Below, piece by piece: positions 12,619 through 21,005 of a stretch of DNA of 23,524 nucleotides (within the stretch, counting starts at the first letter, position 1; every line of letters begins with the position of its first letter). The position numbers and the translations under genes were made by a program. The notes under the pieces are model-generated. The model had not been told where the DNA came from, did not search any database, and worked only from the letters and a program-made list of their open reading frames with translations. Source of the stretch: Thermoproteus sp. UBA157 (GTDB lineage: Archaea; Thermoproteota; Thermoprotei; Thermoproteales; Thermoproteaceae); the NCBI GenBank assembly GCA_002497345.1, contig DANS01000016.1, positions 1-23,524 on the forward strand. Direction: 5' to 3'.

Positions 12619-14259
12619 ATGCAGAACTCCCCTGGAGATCTCCTAGGAGCGATATATCTACACACCGCCAACGTGAACAACGCCATGGCCATGACGATCT
12701 TCGGCATCTACCTTCACGGAGTATTCGTCTCCTTCACCTTGGGCTTTCCGCTGGCTATATTGGCCTGGTTGCTCAAGTGGTACAAGACGGGCGATGAGCT
12801 CTATCTCGAATACGCCAAGAGGCTCACGGCTGTTTGGCTCGTCAACTTCGCCTTGGGGGTGGTGACCGGGACAATAGTGGAGTTCGGCCTTCTCGAAATT
12901 TGGCCCACCAGCATATTGCTCTTCTCGTCGTCGGCCTTCGTGCCCCTCTTCTGGGAGGCCACGATAGCCTTCATAGGCGAGGCCGTCTTGGCTGGTCTAT
13001 TCGTAATCGCTGTGGGCCGATGGAGTGCGAGGTATGCCTTGTCTGTACTCCTGGCCGCGTGGGCTCTCGGATCGCTCTCAGGCTACTTCATACTGACCAC
13101 CAACGCTTGGATGAACGTGCCTTGGGGCACGGGCGAAATACCCAAGGCCCTCTACCCGTTCTTGCCCTCGTACGGCCCCAACGTGGCCAACCTGACCTCC
13201 ACGCTTACATTGGCCGCCTTGCTCCTCAACCACACGTTGGCCGGAGCCGGCTCCTCGGCGCTCGCCAGCGCCAACTTCACCTCGGCGGTGGGCCCCTTCT
13301 TCTCCGACGTCTGGCTACCCCTCTCGAACCCGGACGCGATAAGCACCACAGTCCACACGCTGTTGGCCGCCTATGCCATAGGCGTAGGCGCCGTGGCGCT
13401 CGCCTTGTCCGTCAGATATCTCAAGACCAAGGATGAGAAGTACTTGAAGTTGCTCAAGCCGTTGCTCTGGGCACTTGTCGTGGTCCTCCTGGCGCAACCC
13501 ATATCGGGGCACTTCATGGGCGAAGACGTCGTGAAGTACCAGCCCCTTAAATTCACCGCAATGGTGGCCTTGACGGGCGGGCAGGGAGTCTACGGCTACT
13601 CCTTCAACGACCCGATAGAGGCCCTTTTCGCCTACGGAGACCCGAACCACCCCATACCGGGGTTCCAGTACTACCTACAGCAATGCAGTTTGTTGGGCAA
13701 CGCCACCTTCGGTCAGCTCTACGCCCAGCTAGATCCGCATGCGCTTAAGTACCTCGGGCCTCTAGCCGACGTCGCCTTAGCCGATAACTGCAAAGCCGCC
13801 GTGTCGTCCCTGGTGCCCCTCGCGCCTCTGATCAGCGGCTTTTACTACCTCATGATCGGGTCGGGAATATTGCTGGCGGCCGCGGCGTTGTTGACTCTCT
13901 TCACCTACCTTGTCAGAGCGCCCGTCCTATCCGCCATAGCCGATTTCGTAAACTTCAGAGTGCTCGGCGCTGTGGTGGGCAAAGAGAACGTGTTGCCGTT
14001 TTTGGCCTCGGCGATGGCCGTGCTCTCGGCGGTTGCGGCCACCGCCGGATGGGCCGTGAGGGAGATAGGGAGGCAGCCGTGGACCGTGTACGGGCTAATA
14101 ACGACAAACCAAGTGGTCACTAGCGCCGAAATAACGCCCAGCTTCACCGCTTTTGTAATAGCCGTGCTCGCGGCGATCGCGGCCTTGGGCGTCACGGCGA
14201 TGTATTACACAGCAACGAGGCCCGGCCTAATAGACAAGCTCAGAGGCGGCCATGAATGA
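12619..14259 (+). CDS. cydA: cytochrome bd-type oxygen reductase, subunit I (CydA)
   Basis: Membrane quinol oxidase subunit that binds the haems and reduces O2. Numbering follows the GTG at 12598 (553 aa); I prefer ATG 12619 (546 aa). Haem ligands and channel residues line up with E. coli CydA: His40 (H19), Glu120 (E99), Glu128 (E107), His253 (H186), Met419 (M393), Trp485 and Glu489 (W441, E445) in REIGRQPW. At the quinol site Lys318 matches K252, but the place of E257 holds Val323 (PLKFTAMV). Between Glu128 and His253 there are about 46 more residues than in E. coli, with sequons NLT, NHT and NFT at 198, 211 and 226, so the added loop probably faces outside and may be glycosylated. It overlaps the next gene by 8 nt. 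Confidence 0.93.
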   Translation: MQNSPGDLLGAIYLHTANVNNAMAMTIFGIYLHGVFVSFTLGFPLAILAWLLKWYKTGDELYLEYAKRLTAVWLVNFALGVVTGTIVEFGLLEIWPTSILLFSSSAFVPLFWEATIAFIGEAVLAGLFVIAVGRWSARYALSVLLAAWALGSLSGYFILTTNAWMNVPWGTGEIPKALYPFLPSYGPNVANLTSTLTLAALLLNHTLAGAGSSALASANFTSAVGPFFSDVWLPLSNPDAISTTVHTLLAAYAIGVGAVALALSVRYLKTKDEKYLKLLKPLLWALVVVLLAQPISGHFMGEDVVKYQPLKFTAMVALTGGQGVYGYSFNDPIEALFAYGDPNHPIPGFQYYLQQCSLLGNATFGQLYAQLDPHALKYLGPLADVALADNCKAAVSSLVPLAPLISGFYYLMIGSGILLAAAALLTLFTYLVRAPVLSAIADFVNFRVLGAVVGKENVLPFLASAMAVLSAVAATAGWAVREIGRQPWTVYGLITTNQVVTSAEITPSFTAFVIAVLAAIAALGVTAMYYTATRPGLIDKLRGGHE

Positions 14260-15364
14260 CGCCCTCTTATCCTTTATACTGCTCGGCTTCTTCCTGGAGG
14301 CGCACTTGGTGTTCGTGAACGTGATAATAGGCGCGACGGTTCTGACCGTCGCCGTGAGGTATCTCGCGTATAGGCGAAAGGACGAGGGGCTGAACGCCTT
14401 GGCTCGCGATATGTTCAAACTGATGGTCGTCACCGATCTCTTCGGCGGCGTTTGGGCCACCATACTCACAGTATATATGGCGGCCGCCTTCCCCTCGATG
14501 ACCGCTATATTCACGAAGGTCGACTTCTATCCCGTCGCCATAGCCCTAGTCGGCATATTGGCTAGCATACCGCTGATAGCGGCCTATTGGCACTTGTGGA
14601 ACAGAATAAGCCCGAGGGCGCACAGCGCTTTGGGGATCCCGCTCGCGATCTCCGTGTTGCTGGTGCCCATAGGCTTCAGGTACCTATTCGCCGAGCTGGA
14701 TTACCCGCAGTTCTTGGAGCCGGGCTTCGAGCCGATCGACGCTTTTTCCAACCCAATCTACCCGCCACTGATAGCCCACACCATAATCGGCGCCGTGGAT
14801 ATAGGCGCTTTCGTCCTCGCCGCCGTGTTGGCAATCGGCAAGTCCCCCAAGCTTGAGGGGGTGAAGATGTCGCTCGGAGTCGGCCTCGCCTTGTTGGTGC
14901 CCCAGGCAATCGCTGGCGGATACTACTTCGTGACGCTCGAGAAATATGCGCCTTATGTGGCCGCCAATATAGCAGGCCCGCTTCTGGGCTTCGACTCGCC
15001 CAGCGATTTGTTCTACCCAGCGTTCTATGCCGCCATAGCGCTGACAGCTGCGCTCGGCCTAGTTGCTACCTACGCCTTTTACGCGGCGATGAAGGGCAGA
15101 GTAGCGAAGCCGGCTGTGGTGAGCACGGGCGTTCTCGCCGAGGTTGTGATGGTGCTCATGGAATACGTCAACGATGGCGCTAGGTACCCGTATATGTTCG
15201 TCTCGGGCGACGGCGGAATTCCGGTCGACCAACTGATCAACCAGTTGATACGAATGCCGGCCGCGACTATATACGTGGCCTTGGCGTCTACCCTGATCTT
15301 CACTGTGCTCTTCGGCGTTGTGTTTTACTACGCCGTGGTGCGTAGGCTACTGCCGGAGGAATAG
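14252..15364 (+). CDS. cytochrome bd second subunit, CydA-paralogue type (CydA')
   Basis: A 370-aa protein with about nine membrane helices. It takes the place of CydB but lacks the CydB N-terminal pattern and instead resembles CydA. His18 in EAHLVFVNVIIG matches the first haem ligand of CydA; the following RYLAYRRKDEGLNALARDM matches the CydA stretch WLLKWYKTGDELYLEYAKRL. His176 in IAHTIIGAVDIG matches CydA His253. MEYVNDGARYPYMF (303-316) matches the REIGRQPW block. The acidic pair equivalent to E99/E107 is absent. This is the layout of the archaeal CydAA' enzymes, in which both subunits are superfamily paralogues; the Caldivirga enzyme is an active quinol oxidase carrying only b haems. The start overlaps the cydA stop, so the genes are coupled. 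Public annotation may call it CydA or CydB. Confidence 0.82.
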   Translation: MNDALLSFILLGFFLEAHLVFVNVIIGATVLTVAVRYLAYRRKDEGLNALARDMFKLMVVTDLFGGVWATILTVYMAAAFPSMTAIFTKVDFYPVAIALVGILASIPLIAAYWHLWNRISPRAHSALGIPLAISVLLVPIGFRYLFAELDYPQFLEPGFEPIDAFSNPIYPPLIAHTIIGAVDIGAFVLAAVLAIGKSPKLEGVKMSLGVGLALLVPQAIAGGYYFVTLEKYAPYVAANIAGPLLGFDSPSDLFYPAFYAAIALTAALGLVATYAFYAAMKGRVAKPAVVSTGVLAEVVMVLMEYVNDGARYPYMFVSGDGGIPVDQLINQLIRMPAATIYVALASTLIFTVLFGVVFYYAVVRRLLPEE

Positions 15365-15401
15365 ATTGCACTACACAAGTTCGTCTAAACGGATGAAAAA
15401 G

Positions 15402-15409
15402 CTTAAAAG
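15402..15409 (+). promoter_or_regulatory. TATA-like box for tRNA-Asp
   Basis: CTTAAAAG is centred 24-25 nt before the tRNA 5' end at 15430, so the tRNA is transcribed separately from cydAA'. Confidence 0.5.
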
Positions 15410-15429
15410 CCATAGGTAGGGTGGTTGCG

Positions 15430-15504
15430 GCCCCGGTAGTATAGCCCGGACTAGTATGCGGGCCTGTCGAGCCCGTGACCCGGGTTCAAATCCCGGCCGG
15501 GGCG
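15430..15504 (+). tRNA. tRNA-Asp(GUC)
   Basis: Acceptor strands GCCCCGG (15430-15436) and CCGGGGC (15497-15503) pair, with discriminator G at 15504, as usual for Asp. The anticodon stem CGGGC/GCCCG encloses CTGTCGA, giving GTC. The T arm is CCGGG/TTCAAAT/CCCGG. Every segment has standard length (75 nt total), so there is no intron. CCA is not encoded. Confidence 0.95.
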
Positions 15505-15544
15505 CATTCTATTGTCATCGTCGCGCTTTTCTGCGGCGCGCTTG

Positions 15545-15936
15545 TTACATGCCGGGACGCGTGAAGTTACTCAACGACGCGTGCGCCACGATCTCTACGG
15601 CGTTGCTGGTATCGTAAGGCGTATCTGCAAACGCCGCGTTCCCGACGTTTTTGACCGTCTTTAACCACATCTCGATCAATTCTGTCAGTATACCTCCGGT
15701 ATCGGACCGCGAATACGGATGCGATCCGCTACGCTGAAGCTATATGTGCAGCCTGATTGAAGCTCTACATTGCCCGTACTCGAAACTATCGTAGGAGATT
15801 CACGTCCACGTCTTCCGGTACGCGTAGCCTATCGCGCAGCCGAGTCCTAGGCGATCATCGCATATTAGTCGTGAGCTCTTACCAATGCGGCTAGCGCCAT
15901 CACTGTTAGCATTACAGCTACTATATACGGCGTCAT
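15545..15936 (-). pseudogene. decayed gene for an exported or membrane-anchored protein
   Basis: The minus strand of this gene gap holds the remains of one gene of about 130 codons. It starts MTPYIVAVMLTVMALAALVR (from 15936), a hydrophobic signal or anchor segment. In the same frame come a TAA (15865-15867) and two TAGs (15847-15849 and 15829-15831), then PTIVSSTGNVELQSGCTYSF and SVADRIRIRG. Near 15700-15712 the frame shifts and continues DTGGILTELIEMWLKTVKNV, GNAAFADTPYDTSNAVEIVA and HASLSNFTRPGM to a TAA (15545-15547). Composition is protein-like throughout. I do not recognise the family. The signal-like start suggests an exported protein. Confidence 0.5.
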
Positions 15937-16038
15937 TTATTTTGACCTAGGGTTTCATACGATGCTTGATTTATCTCTTCTAACTTTTGTCGAAGTCGCC
16001 TCCGTTGTCGGCACGTTTGTTTTCGCCTTTTGCCGAGA

Positions 16039-17406
16039 TCATTCGGCCTTGCGATTCTCTCTGTATAGCCTTAGCACCTTCTCCAAGACCTCGGTCGGCG
16101 TCCTCCCCAACACCGATATCATGGGCTCCTTGCCCCAATCGCCCAAGTCTACTATGATGTCCGGAACGCCGCCCGTCTGCTTCACGGCCTCCTCCACTAT
16201 CCACTGCATGGATCCGCCCTCCTTCTCCTTGACCTCCTTGGGCTCGTTGCGCCTATCCACCACCGCTACCTTGTAGCCGGCTTCCCTCGCCCTCCTCAAG
16301 AGATCCTCGTCGAGCTTGAAGTTGGCGGCGGCCCTTATGCGGGGATCGTGCTTGAGCGCGGCCAGAATCTTCCTGGCCACGTGATCGCTAGCGCCGAACG
16401 TTGGAGGCCCAGAGGGCTTCGCCCTCCCCATGTACTTCACTATTCTGCCCGGGATCGCCGCTACGTCGTCCCTAGTCTGGGCGTAGCGGGGATCCACGGC
16501 GTAGCCCAAGTTGCTCTGGACCTCCGGTATCAATACGCCGAACAGCTCCGCGTTTTCCTCTATTATCTCAAGCGCCTTTGTCATCTCCTCGTATGTCCTC
16601 CACCTCTCGGCGGGTATCTCCACCCAAGCCGTCGGGTTGACGGGCCAATGGCCCTTGCCCTTGGGCACTCCGTATTTTATGGCGATGTATATCAACTCCT
16701 TGGCCGTCTTTATGGCCTCCAAGGGGTCCTCGCCCTTGGCCAACCCGGCCGCTATAGCCGCCGAGAAGGAACAGCCCGTGCCGTGCGTGGCGCGGGGGTC
16801 CAAACGCGGCGTCCTCAGCTCGTGGAAGGTCCCGTTTATGTACACGACATCTACCGCGTCTTGTGTGTCCAGGTGGCCGCCCTTGACTATCACTATCTCG
16901 CTCCCCATCTCCCTGTGGATCCTCTCCGCGGCCCTCTTGGCGTCGTCGACGCTCGATATCTTCATGCCAGTCAGCCTCTCGGCCTCATATCTGTTGGGGG
17001 TCACCACCTTGGCGACCGGGAGGAGCCTCTTGGCCAAGGCCTCCATAGCGTCTTCCGATATGAGGGGGGCTCCTGATTTGGCCACCATGACGGGGTCGAC
17101 AACTAGGGGGAAGCCCAGCTTTCTCGCAACCGAGGCCGTCTCCTCGATTATTTCCCGCGTCCCCAACATGCCCGTCTTGCCCGCGTCTATTCCCATGTCG
17201 TCCCAGACGGCCATTATCTGCGCCCTCACCATGTCGCGCGGCAAGCACTGCACGGCCCTAACCTCGTAGGTGTTCTGGGCCGTGACGCACGTCAAGGCCG
17301 TCGTCCCGTGGACTCCGAGCGCCGCGAACGTCTTTATGTCCGCGTGTATGCCGGCGCCGCCGCCCGAGTCGAGGCCGGCGATCGTTATGGCGGTTCTCCA
17401 GGACAT
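16039..17406 (-). CDS. thiD: ThiD-ThiN fusion: HMP-P kinase plus thiamine-phosphate synthase domain
   Basis: Thiamine biosynthesis. The ThiD half phosphorylates HMP and HMP-P to HMP-PP; the ThiN half, the archaeal replacement for ThiE, joins HMP-PP to the thiazole phosphate. Numbered from ATG 17406 (455 aa): ThiD at 1-265 with GLDSGGGAG (11-19), VVDPVM (102-107), TPNRYEAERLTG and the anion-hole THGTGC (207-212). ThiN is at about 270-455 with FGASDH (337-342) and PDIIVDLGDWGKEP (415-428). An open frame extends 20 codons upstream to 17466, but a TATA-like box at 17427-17435 lies inside that extension, 25 nt before ATG 17406, and MSWRTAITIAGLDSGG is the usual N-terminus. It is transcribed alone. 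Confidence 0.94.
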   Translation of the reverse strand: MSWRTAITIAGLDSGGGAGIHADIKTFAALGVHGTTALTCVTAQNTYEVRAVQCLPRDMVRAQIMAVWDDMGIDAGKTGMLGTREIIEETASVARKLGFPLVVDPVMVAKSGAPLISEDAMEALAKRLLPVAKVVTPNRYEAERLTGMKISSVDDAKRAAERIHREMGSEIVIVKGGHLDTQDAVDVVYINGTFHELRTPRLDPRATHGTGCSFSAAIAAGLAKGEDPLEAIKTAKELIYIAIKYGVPKGKGHWPVNPTAWVEIPAERWRTYEEMTKALEIIEENAELFGVLIPEVQSNLGYAVDPRYAQTRDDVAAIPGRIVKYMGRAKPSGPPTFGASDHVARKILAALKHDPRIRAAANFKLDEDLLRRAREAGYKVAVVDRRNEPKEVKEKEGGSMQWIVEEAVKQTGGVPDIIVDLGDWGKEPMISVLGRTPTEVLEKVLRLYRENRKAE

Positions 17407-17426
17407 AAGCAGTTTTTCTAATTCAC

Positions 17427-17435
17427 CATTAAAAG
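17427..17435 (-). promoter_or_regulatory. TATA-like box for thiD-thiN
   Basis: The minus strand reads CTTTTAATG, centred 25 nt before the ATG at 17406. It coincides with the stop codon of the small relic upstream. Confidence 0.5.
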
Positions 17436-17640
17436 TTATGGCCGAAGAGCTCGGCGTATAGCTCAAGGGGCTTGCTCAATGGCGAGTAGACCCTCGCCGC
17501 GGGCCCTCGAGGAGCTCGGGCTCGAGCCGGCTCAGCTCGTCGGCGAGGTTGCATTGTAAGCGACCGGCCTCTAGATCCCGTAGCTCAGCATATTGTGCCA
17601 AGGCCTCTGGACGGCGTGTTGCCCCGAGGTCTTGGCCAAC
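17429..17640 (-). pseudogene. small gene relic upstream of thiD
   Basis: The 253-bp space between thiD and ileS holds protein-like minus-strand text in two frames. From about 17620 it reads ALAQYAELRDLEAGRLQCNL and ADELSRLEPELLEGPR. After a frame change near 17500-17510 it reads ARVYSPLSKPLELYAELFGH to a TAA at 17429-17431. Joined, this would be a protein of about 65-70 residues. There is no clear start codon. I do not recognise the family. Confidence 0.3.
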
Positions 17641-17686
17641 ATCTTACGCCCATGCCTCTCGGGAAATGGCGCTCAAGCTTAAAATA

Positions 17687-17696
17687 ACTTTAAAAT
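17687..17696 (+). promoter_or_regulatory. TATA-like box for ileS
   Basis: ACTTTAAAAT is centred about 28 nt before the GTG at 17720 and 31 nt before the ATG at 17723. A second A/T-rich block (CTTAAAATAA) lies just upstream. Confidence 0.45.
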
Positions 17697-17719
17697 GATT
17701 AGGCCATGCCGGGGATTCC

Positions 17720-20665
17720 GTGATGTCCAACTACAACCCGTTGAAGGTCGAGGAGGAGGCGCGCAAGTTCTGGGCCGAGAGAGGTATCGAGGAGAAGTGG
17801 AGAGCGTTTAACCCCAATGGCAAGAAGTTCACGTTCCTGGAAGGCCCTCCGACCACTAACGGCTTCCCCCACGTGGGCCACATAAGGGGCAGGACCTACA
17901 AAGACGTCGTGTTGCGCTTCTGGAGATCCAGAGGATATTCGGTATGGGCCCAAGGCGGCTGGGACATGCAAGGCCTTCCCGTGGAGCTGGAGGTGGAGCA
18001 GAGGCAAGGCCTCAAGAGCAAGAAGGACATAGAGAAATTCGGCGTGGCCAAATTCTCCGAGGAGTGCAACAAGCTGGTCGACTACTATTTGTCCTTCTGG
18101 GAGGAGTGGGGCACGAGGAGGCTGGGCCTCTGGCTGGACCTCAAAAACGCCTACCAGACGAGGAGGCCGCGGTACATCGAATACGCTTGGAGGCTCATAA
18201 AAAGGGCTCATGAAAGGGGGCTTCTCGCCGAGGACTACAAGGTCCTCTGGTTCTGCCCGCGTTGCGAGACGTCGCTCAGCGATCACGAAGTCGATTTGGG
18301 ATATGCCGAGAGGGAGGACCCGTCTATATACGTCAAGTTCAAGGTGGAGGGCAAAGACGACGAATACCTAGTGGTCTGGACCACGACTCCGTGGACCATC
18401 GTGGACAACGAGGCCGTGGCGGTGCATCCCGAACACAGCTACGCGAAGGTCGAGGTGGTCGCAGGGGGCAAAAGGGAGTACTGGTGGCTCGCCGAAGGGC
18501 TCGTCCCGCAGCTCATGCAGCTCTTCGGAATAAGGGAGTGGCGCGTGGTCGAGACGAGGAGGGGCTCGGAGCTCGTCGGAATGCGTTACGTGCACCCCTT
18601 GGCCGATCTGGTCCCCGAAAGGGCCAGCCGGCCCCACCAAGTGTACCCCGCCGAGTTCGTAACGCTCGAGCAAGGCACTGGGCTTGTCCACATAGCGCCG
18701 GGGCACGGCCCCGAGGACTTCGAATTGGCCCAGAAGTTCGGCATTAAGATCACCAACAGCGTTGAGATCAACGGCATATACAACGAGCTCGGCGGCAAGT
18801 ACGCCGGGATGTACGTGTTCGACGTGGATAAGAAGGTGGTGGAAGACCTCAAGGAGAGGGGCCTCCTCGTACACCACACGACGATAAGGCACGAATACCC
18901 GCACTGCTGGCGTTGCGGCACCAAGCTGATCCTGAGGGCGGATCGACAGTGGTTCATCAAGATGTCCAAACTCAAAGACGAAATGTACGAGGAGTTGAAA
19001 AAGGTCAAGATATACCCAGAAAAGCTCAGATATAGATTCGACGACTTCGTGAAAAACGCGAGGGACTGGAACATCAGCAGAAGCAGATTCTGGGGCACGC
19101 CGTTGCCCATATGGCGTTGCCAGAAGGACGGCAGAATATTGGTGATAGGCAGCATCGACGAGCTCAAGGCCTTGGCGAAGAGCCTACCGCCTGTGGACGA
19201 ATTCTGGCTGGTGCATCGGCCTTGGATAGATCAAGTGGAGATCTCCACGCCAGATTGCGACAAATGGATGAGGGAGCCGTACGTGGCCGACGTCTGGATG
19301 GACTCGGGCATAGCTTGGATAGCGGCCGTAGACGGGGAGCGCAACAAGGAGCTGTGGGAATCGCTTTATCCCTTCGACTGGGTGACCGAGGCGATAGACC
19401 AAACCCGCGGCTGGTTCTACTCCCTCTTGGCCACGTCCATGGTATACGCGGGAAGGGCGCCCTATAAGTCCATCCTCATAACGGGACATATACTAGACAA
19501 GCAAGGCCAGAAGATGTCCAAGAGCAAGGGCAACGTGATCTGGGCGAAGGACCTTCTGAGCAAATACGGAGCTGATCCCGTCAGGCTATACCTCCTCACC
19601 AAGGCTGCCCCCTGGGAGGCGCTCAACTTCGACCCAGACGAGGTCAAGTTCGCGGTCAGCCAGCTCAACATACTCTGGAACGTCGTCAAGTTCGCCGATA
19701 CTTACATGGGCCTAGACGGCTTCGATCCGAAAAGGCATTCCCTGGAGGCGTATCTCGGCAAAGCGCTGGACGAGGACAAGTGGCTCCTCTCGGCCGCAAG
19801 CAAGCTGGCCGAGGAGGTGGCGCGGCGCATGGAGGCGTTCGAGATACACGAGGCGGCCAAAGCTTGGGTCGAGTTCGTCGTGGAGACGTTGAGCCATAGA
19901 TACATAAGGCTTTTGAGGAGGAGGGTCTGGAGCGAGGAGCCCACCGAGGACAAATACGCCGCCTACGCCGTGTTGTTCAAGGTCCTCAAAGACGTCTTGA
20001 TAATAGGCGGGATCTTCGTGCCCCATATAGCCGAGTACTTGTGGCAGAACTTCGTCAAGAAGTACGAGCCCAACGCGGCCGAGTCAGTCCACCTAGCCCA
20101 GTACCCCGAGCCCGGGCCAATTGATGAGGAGTTGCTGAGGACCTTCGACGAGCTCTTCAAGGCCTTCTCGATAATAGCCGAGGCCAGGAACAAGGCCGGC
20201 ATAAAGCTCAGATGGCCCATATCCAAGGTGGTGGTAAGAGGCGCGCCGAGGGCCGCCAAATACGCCGCACTCTTGGCCTACTTGGCAAACGCGAAGAGCG
20301 TCGAGGAGGGCGAGTGCCCCGACGGGTGGATCTCGCACGAGGAGGGCGGCATAGCCGTCTGCGTCCCCGCGAGGCCCGAGCCCGAGCTCTACTACGAGGC
20401 GCTGGCGAGGGAGCTGGTGAGGAGGATACAAATTATGAGGAAGGAGGCGGGCCTCTCCGTCAGCGACTACATAGAGGTCTACGTGGAGACCTCCAGCGAG
20501 GAGATCAAAAAGGCGGTGGAGCGCATGGGCGAGTACATAGCCAACGAGGTGAGGGCCGTCAAGCTCGGGCTGGGCAAGGGCCCGGAGGGCTCCTACGCGA
20601 AGCGGTGGGACGTGGAGGGCGCAAACGTCGATATATACATCAAGATGGCTCCCTATAAAGCTTGA
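17720..20665 (+). CDS. ileS: isoleucyl-tRNA synthetase
   Basis: Class I synthetase that charges tRNA-Ile and edits misactivated valine. It has 981 aa, normal for archaeal IleRS. The HIGH-type motif is PHVGHIRGR (50-58), followed by GWDMQGLPVELEVEQ (80-94), the IleRS form. Zinc-type cysteines are Cys179/Cys182 (CPRC) and Cys396/Cys399 (CWRC). The KMSKS loop is at 598-602. The editing domain (about 190-390) includes TTTPWTI and GTGLVHIAPGHGPEDF. The anticodon-binding helical domain is about 680-850, and a C-terminal extension follows. The start is GTG 17720 or the adjacent ATG 17723; both fit the TATA position. Its last 26 nt overlap the 3' end of pth2 on the other strand. Confidence 0.97.
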   Translation: MMSNYNPLKVEEEARKFWAERGIEEKWRAFNPNGKKFTFLEGPPTTNGFPHVGHIRGRTYKDVVLRFWRSRGYSVWAQGGWDMQGLPVELEVEQRQGLKSKKDIEKFGVAKFSEECNKLVDYYLSFWEEWGTRRLGLWLDLKNAYQTRRPRYIEYAWRLIKRAHERGLLAEDYKVLWFCPRCETSLSDHEVDLGYAEREDPSIYVKFKVEGKDDEYLVVWTTTPWTIVDNEAVAVHPEHSYAKVEVVAGGKREYWWLAEGLVPQLMQLFGIREWRVVETRRGSELVGMRYVHPLADLVPERASRPHQVYPAEFVTLEQGTGLVHIAPGHGPEDFELAQKFGIKITNSVEINGIYNELGGKYAGMYVFDVDKKVVEDLKERGLLVHHTTIRHEYPHCWRCGTKLILRADRQWFIKMSKLKDEMYEELKKVKIYPEKLRYRFDDFVKNARDWNISRSRFWGTPLPIWRCQKDGRILVIGSIDELKALAKSLPPVDEFWLVHRPWIDQVEISTPDCDKWMREPYVADVWMDSGIAWIAAVDGERNKELWESLYPFDWVTEAIDQTRGWFYSLLATSMVYAGRAPYKSILITGHILDKQGQKMSKSKGNVIWAKDLLSKYGADPVRLYLLTKAAPWEALNFDPDEVKFAVSQLNILWNVVKFADTYMGLDGFDPKRHSLEAYLGKALDEDKWLLSAASKLAEEVARRMEAFEIHEAAKAWVEFVVETLSHRYIRLLRRRVWSEEPTEDKYAAYAVLFKVLKDVLIIGGIFVPHIAEYLWQNFVKKYEPNAAESVHLAQYPEPGPIDEELLRTFDELFKAFSIIAEARNKAGIKLRWPISKVVVRGAPRAAKYAALLAYLANAKSVEEGECPDGWISHEEGGIAVCVPARPEPELYYEALARELVRRIQIMRKEAGLSVSDYIEVYVETSSEEIKKAVERMGEYIANEVRAVKLGLGKGPEGSYAKRWDVEGANVDIYIKMAPYKA

Positions 20666-21005
20666 GGCGCCCGGTTACGGCATCCACCAGCTCGTCCGGC
20701 GCGGGGCCCACGCAAAGCGCCGTGATCGTGCCGGGCGGCACCTCGGTGAGGCCCGCGTCCCTTATCACCTCGGCCGGCAGCCCGAGGGCCTTCGCCTTGG
20801 TCTCGAGCTCCAATATTTCCTCTTGGCTCCTCGCCGCTAGTACTATCTTCTTCTGCCCCTCCTCCAGCCACTGCTCGGCCCACCTCCTCCATTTGGCCGA
20901 GTTGAGGGCCTTCAAGGCGCACTCGACCGCCGCGTGGCTTGCTTGAGCAGCCGCTTTACCGCACGACATCGAGAGGTCGGCCCTTAACACTATGCTCAGC
21001 TTCAT
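20640..21005 (-). CDS. pth2: peptidyl-tRNA hydrolase, archaeal type (Pth2)
   Basis: Cleaves peptidyl-tRNA released from stalled ribosomes, recycling tRNA. From ATG 21005 the product is 121 aa, the standard Pth2 length: MKLSIVLRADLSMSCGKAAA, QASHAAVECAL (the catalytic-His region), QKKIVLAARS, GLPAEVIRDAGLTEVPPGT, CVGPAPDELVDAVTGRLKL. A longer frame reaches 21107, but its extra 34 residues are read in the overlapping Nudix gene and have no family match. The ATG overlaps the Nudix TGA, so the two genes are coupled. The 3' end overlaps convergent ileS by 26 nt. Confidence 0.95.
   Translation of the reverse strand: MKLSIVLRADLSMSCGKAAAQASHAAVECALKALNSAKWRRWAEQWLEEGQKKIVLAARSQEEILELETKAKALGLPAEVIRDAGLTEVPPGTITALCVGPAPDELVDAVTGRLKLYREPS

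Noticed and set aside
15962..16276. Plus-strand frame of 104 codons near the thiD end
   Set aside because: Most of it is antisense to the ThiN domain, with Ser/Thr-rich shadow composition.
17706..17723. Five-codon upstream frame (MPGIP) before ileS
   Set aside because: It would start before the predicted transcript start and probably arises by chance.
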